Positions 22,724 to 25,407 of a stretch of 25,407 nucleotides of DNA are shown here, in pieces (the first letter of the stretch is position 1; every line of letters starts with the position of its first letter). The stretch spans positions 1 to 25,407 of the forward strand of contig JAVZHJ010000002.1 in NCBI GenBank assembly GCA_038998365.1, written 5' to 3'. The position numbers and the translations under genes were made by a program. This DNA comes from JAVZGQ01 sp038998365 (GTDB taxonomy: Archaea; Aenigmatarchaeota; Aenigmatarchaeia; CG10238-14; SCSR01). Under the pieces are notes generated by a model. It ran no database searches. It was not told where the DNA came from and was given only the letters and a program-made list of their open reading frames with translations.

Positions 22724-24418
22724 ATGGATTATTCAATCTTAACAGATTATTATGAAAGACTTGAAAACGTTTCAGCAAAATTGAAAAAAACTGAAATATT
22801 GGCAGAGCTTTTTAAGAAAGTTGATTCAGAAGAATTGCCGAAAGTGGTCTTGCTCGTTCAAAGCATAGTTTATCCAAAATACACTCAGTTAGAACTTGGA
22901 ATAGCTACACAAATGATGATCCGAGCTATTTCAAAAGCCACAGGCTATAAGCCGGAAGAAATTGAAAACAAATTTGCAAAGCTTGGTGATTTGGGGCTAG
23001 TCGCAGAAGAATACATAAAATCTAGGAAGCAAGCAACTCTTTTAAAGAAAAAATTAACAATAAGTTCTGTTTTTGAAAATTTGCGCAAGTTAGCTACAAT
23101 TACAGGAGAAGGCTCTCAAGAAAGAAAATTAAGTTTAATAGTTGAGCTTTTGGCCTCGGCAAAACCGAAAGAAGCCCGTTACATAGTGAGAACAATTTTA
23201 GGTGAACTGAGGGTCGGGGTGGCAGAAGGTTTGATAAGAGATGCAATAGTCCGAGCTTTTCTTGCCGAAGAAGACAAAGAAGAAGCGACTCAAGCAGTTG
23301 ATTATGCATGGAACATACTCTCAGATTTTTCAGAAGTTGCAAAAATTGCAAAAGAAAGTGGGATCGAAGGTTTGAAAAAAGCTAAAATACAATTGGGCAA
23401 GCCAATTCAAGTCATGTTGGGTGAAAAAGCTGAAAGTATAGAAGAAGTGATAAAAGAATTCGGAAAAATTGCCGCTGAATACAAATATGATGGAATGCAT
23501 GCAGAAATTCAGAAGAAAGGAGAAGAAATTTGGATTTTCACAAGAAGATTAGAAGATGTTACAAAACAATTTCCAGATTTGGTCGAGCTTTGTAAAAAAG
23601 GACTTAAGGCAAAAGAATGCATTGTTGAGGGTGAAGCTTTAGCTATAAATCCAAAAACAGGCTTACCATTGCCATTTCAAGTTTTATCTCAAAGAATTCA
23701 AAGGAAGTATGATATAGAAAAAATGGTTAAAGAAATTCCGGTTCAATTAAATCTTTTCGATATAGTTTATCTTGAAGGAAAAATTTTATTCAAAGAACCT
23801 TTCATAAACAGGAGAAAAATCTTAGAAAAAATTGTAAAACCAATACCAGGAAAACTTCAACTTGCTAAGCAGCTGATAACAGACAATGTGAAAGAAGCAG
23901 AAAAATTTTACAAAGAGGCACTAGAAGCAAAACAAGAAGGTTTAATGTTAAAAGTTTTGAATTCTCCCTATGTTTTTGGGAGACATGTTGGTACAATGTA
24001 CAAAATAAAACCTATAATGGAAACTTTAGATTTGGTTATAGTTGGTGCTACATGGGGAGAGGGAGCAAGGGCAAAGTGGTTAACAAGCTTTGAACTTGCT
24101 TGCAGAGACCCAGATAGTGGTAAGTTTTTGAGATGTGGCATGATGTCTACAGGTCTAACAGAAGAAGAATACGAGAGAATGACAGAAATGCTCAAACCTC
24201 TTATAATAGAAGAAAAAGGAAAAAATGTTAAAGTTAGACCAAAAATTGTAATTGAAGTTGGATATCAAGAAATTCAAAAATCACCAAATTATGAATCAGG
24301 ATTTGCTTTAAGATTTCCAAGGTTCATAAGAGATAGAAGCGTGGATAAGTCGCCAGAAGAAGCAGATACGCTAGATAGAGTCAAAGCTCTTTTTGAAAGT
24401 CAAGGGAAAGTTGGTTGA
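22724..24418 (+). CDS. lig: ATP-dependent DNA ligase
   Basis: Seals nicks in replication and repair. The 564 residues show the archaeal/eukaryotic layout: a helical DNA-binding domain (about 1-220), the adenylation domain and a C-terminal OB fold. Motif I is EYKYDGMH with catalytic lysine K254. The family consensus KxDGxR would have arginine where H259 stands. Motif III is VEGEAL, IIIa is LFDIVYLEG, IV is EGLMLK and V is MYKIKP; METLDLVIVGATWGEGARA follows. Apart from H259 the enzyme looks intact. ATG 22724 has GTGAT upstream. It is a stand-alone gene, divergent from the zinc-ribbon/nitroreductase pair. Confidence 0.97.
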   Translation: MDYSILTDYYERLENVSAKLKKTEILAELFKKVDSEELPKVVLLVQSIVYPKYTQLELGIATQMMIRAISKATGYKPEEIENKFAKLGDLGLVAEEYIKSRKQATLLKKKLTISSVFENLRKLATITGEGSQERKLSLIVELLASAKPKEARYIVRTILGELRVGVAEGLIRDAIVRAFLAEEDKEEATQAVDYAWNILSDFSEVAKIAKESGIEGLKKAKIQLGKPIQVMLGEKAESIEEVIKEFGKIAAEYKYDGMHAEIQKKGEEIWIFTRRLEDVTKQFPDLVELCKKGLKAKECIVEGEALAINPKTGLPLPFQVLSQRIQRKYDIEKMVKEIPVQLNLFDIVYLEGKILFKEPFINRRKILEKIVKPIPGKLQLAKQLITDNVKEAEKFYKEALEAKQEGLMLKVLNSPYVFGRHVGTMYKIKPIMETLDLVIVGATWGEGARAKWLTSFELACRDPDSGKFLRCGMMSTGLTEEEYERMTEMLKPLIIEEKGKNVKVRPKIVIEVGYQEIQKSPNYESGFALRFPRFIRDRSVDKSPEEADTLDRVKALFESQGKVG

Positions 24419-24470
24419 ATTTCTATAAAGATGTAAAAAATTGTATTTTTGCTATTAGATGTTTGAAACT

Positions 24471-24490
24471 TTAAATTCTTTTTTACTTTA
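24471..24490 (+). terminator. Probable T-rich terminator after DNA ligase
   Basis: TTAAATTCTTTTTTACTTTA lies about 50 bases after the ligase stop, a run of T on the coding strand typical of archaeal termination. No hairpin is obvious. Confidence 0.45.
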
Positions 24491-24496
24491 CAGTAA

Positions 24497-24505
24497 TATA
24501 TAAAA
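24497..24505 (+). promoter_or_regulatory. TATA box of the TrmB-like regulator
   Basis: TATATAAAA, 45-53 bases before the ATG, predicts a start near 24527 and a short leader with GAGGT six bases from the ATG. Between TATA and GAGGT lies a direct repeat, TTAAATACT (24508-24516) and TTAAATAGT (24523-24531), a possible binding site. Confidence 0.6.
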
Positions 24506-24549
24506 CCTTAAATACTAAATCATTAAATAGTTAAAACAGAGGTAATGAG

Positions 24550-25365
24550 ATGCTAGCATCTGCTAAAACTATGGAAGCCTTACGTGGTATAGGACTGAAT
24601 TTGTATGAAAGAAAACTCTGGGTAGCCCTTTTAGCTAGAGGAACCAGCACTGCGGGCGAGCTTTCGGCCATAGCAAGCGTGCCAAGATCAAGAACTTACG
24701 ATGTCTTGCAAAGTTTGGCAGAAAAAGGTTTTGTAGTTGTTCAAGCTGGAAAGCCTTTGAAATACGTTGCAATTCCTCCAGCAGAAGCTTTGGAAAAAGC
24801 TAAAGCAAAAATAGAAGAAGAATTGAAGGAGAGAATTGAGAGGATAGAAGAGCTTAAGTCAAGCCCAATTCTCAAAGAGTTGAATGAAATATTTTCTCAT
24901 GGCTTAAAAGTTGTTTCTCCAGAAGAGATGACAGGCGCACTAAAAGGAAAATACACCTTACAACAGCAACTTGCTTCCATGTTTAAAGATGCAAACAAGC
25001 AAATAGCAATAGTCACAACACCAGAAGGTTTAATAGAGCTGACAACAAATCACCTTGAAACTCTAAGAAAAGCAAAGGAAAGGGGGGTAAACATAAAGAT
25101 AGCCACGAGCGGCAAAGAAAAAGCAGGTGATGCGATTAAGCTCTTGAGTGGCATAGCAGAAATCAGAACTTTGGATGAAAAAGATGTCGACTTGGCGGGA
25201 AGATTTTGTGTAGTTGATGATAAACAATTTGTTTTGTCTTTGACAGACACTAAAGTCCATTCAACTCAAGACTTAGCCCTTTGGAGCAAAAGTGAACATG
25301 CAGCGGGCAACATCCTTTCACCACTCTTTAAATTGGTCTGGCAACACTCAAAGCCAATAAGCTAA
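24550..25365 (+). CDS. TrmB family transcriptional regulator
   Basis: The 271-residue protein has an N-terminal winged helix-turn-helix (about 1-75: GLNLYERKLWVALLARG, then VPRSRTYDVLQSLAEKGFV and a wing up to KYVAIPP). This is followed by a helical linker rich in Glu/Lys (about 78-110, likely a dimerising coiled coil). The C-terminal effector-like domain (about 115-265) includes KQIAIVTTPEGL, KERGVNIKIATSG and RFCVVDDKQFVLSL, like the phospholipase-D-type fold attached to many TrmB proteins. Known relatives control sugar transport and metabolism, but no sugar gene is visible nearby, so the target is open. ATG 24550 has GAGGT upstream. Autoregulation through the promoter direct repeat is an inference. 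Confidence 0.9.
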   Translation: MLASAKTMEALRGIGLNLYERKLWVALLARGTSTAGELSAIASVPRSRTYDVLQSLAEKGFVVVQAGKPLKYVAIPPAEALEKAKAKIEEELKERIERIEELKSSPILKELNEIFSHGLKVVSPEEMTGALKGKYTLQQQLASMFKDANKQIAIVTTPEGLIELTTNHLETLRKAKERGVNIKIATSGKEKAGDAIKLLSGIAEIRTLDEKDVDLAGRFCVVDDKQFVLSLTDTKVHSTQDLALWSKSEHAAGNILSPLFKLVWQHSKPIS

Positions 25366-25407
25366 ATAGATTTAGACCCCCAAGGAACAAAAACAACTCT
25401 CTTTGAA
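25362..25407 (-). CDS. Possible 3' end of a convergent gene at the window edge
   Basis: The minus strand from 25407 has one open frame reading SKRVVFVPWGSKSI before TAG, whose bases overlap the TrmB stop codon. The residues look protein-like and a tail-to-tail overlap would match the tight packing elsewhere. Only 14 residues are visible, so this is a weak call and no family can be named. Confidence 0.25.
   Translation of the reverse strand, partial: SKRVVFVPWGSKSI

Overview
This AT-rich window comes from an archaeon. The evidence is an archaeal-type RNA polymerase operon with split rpoA and rpoB, EF-1A and EF-2 (with the diphthamide-site histidine), L30e, a NusA-like KH protein beside S12, a deoxyhypusine synthase family gene, an ATP-dependent DNA ligase, a family B DNA polymerase, a TrmB-type regulator, TATA-box promoters, GGTGA-type ribosome binding sites and intron-bearing tRNA genes. 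The lineage cannot be fixed from sequence alone. The compact gene packing and split RpoB fit several euryarchaeal and DPANN groups.

Layout. 1-1901 (-): family B DNA polymerase, cut by the window edge. 2003-3091 (+): deoxyhypusine synthase family, divergent from the polymerase. 3092-6266 (-): archaeal Ogg glycosylase, UPF0282 metallo-hydrolase and CTP synthase, tightly packed. 6298-19177 (-): the classic transcription/translation super-operon, read rpoH-rpoB2-rpoB1-rpoA1-rpoA2-rpl30e-nusA-rps12-rps7-EF2-EF1A-rps10. It has one clear upstream promoter carrying a palindrome, and likely internal promoters before EF-2, EF-1A and S10. 19264-20329 (-): 5S rRNA, a DUF523 gene, tRNA-Asp with an apparent tiny variable-loop intron, a short unexplained transcription unit, and tRNA-Tyr with a canonical-position intron. 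20367-22681 (-): a membrane-anchored surface protein, a nitroreductase, and a previously hidden 51-residue zinc-ribbon protein directly upstream of the nitroreductase. 22724-24418 (+): DNA ligase. 24550-25365 (+): TrmB-like regulator, followed by a possible convergent gene end at the right edge.

Most of the window is core information processing: RNA polymerase, decoding-site ribosomal proteins, both elongation factors, 5S rRNA, two tRNAs, replication/repair enzymes (PolB, ligase, Ogg) and CTP supply. The less explained parts are the small elements: the tRNA-Asp insertion, the tRNA-flanked microORF/ncRNA unit, the zinc-ribbon/nitroreductase pair, three distinct palindromes at promoters, a DHS-like enzyme of uncertain substrate, a ligase with an altered motif I, and a surface protein with similar domains on both sides of its membrane helix. 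No CRISPR array, insertion sequence, integrase or prophage gene was seen. No gene-free stretch exceeds 300 bases.
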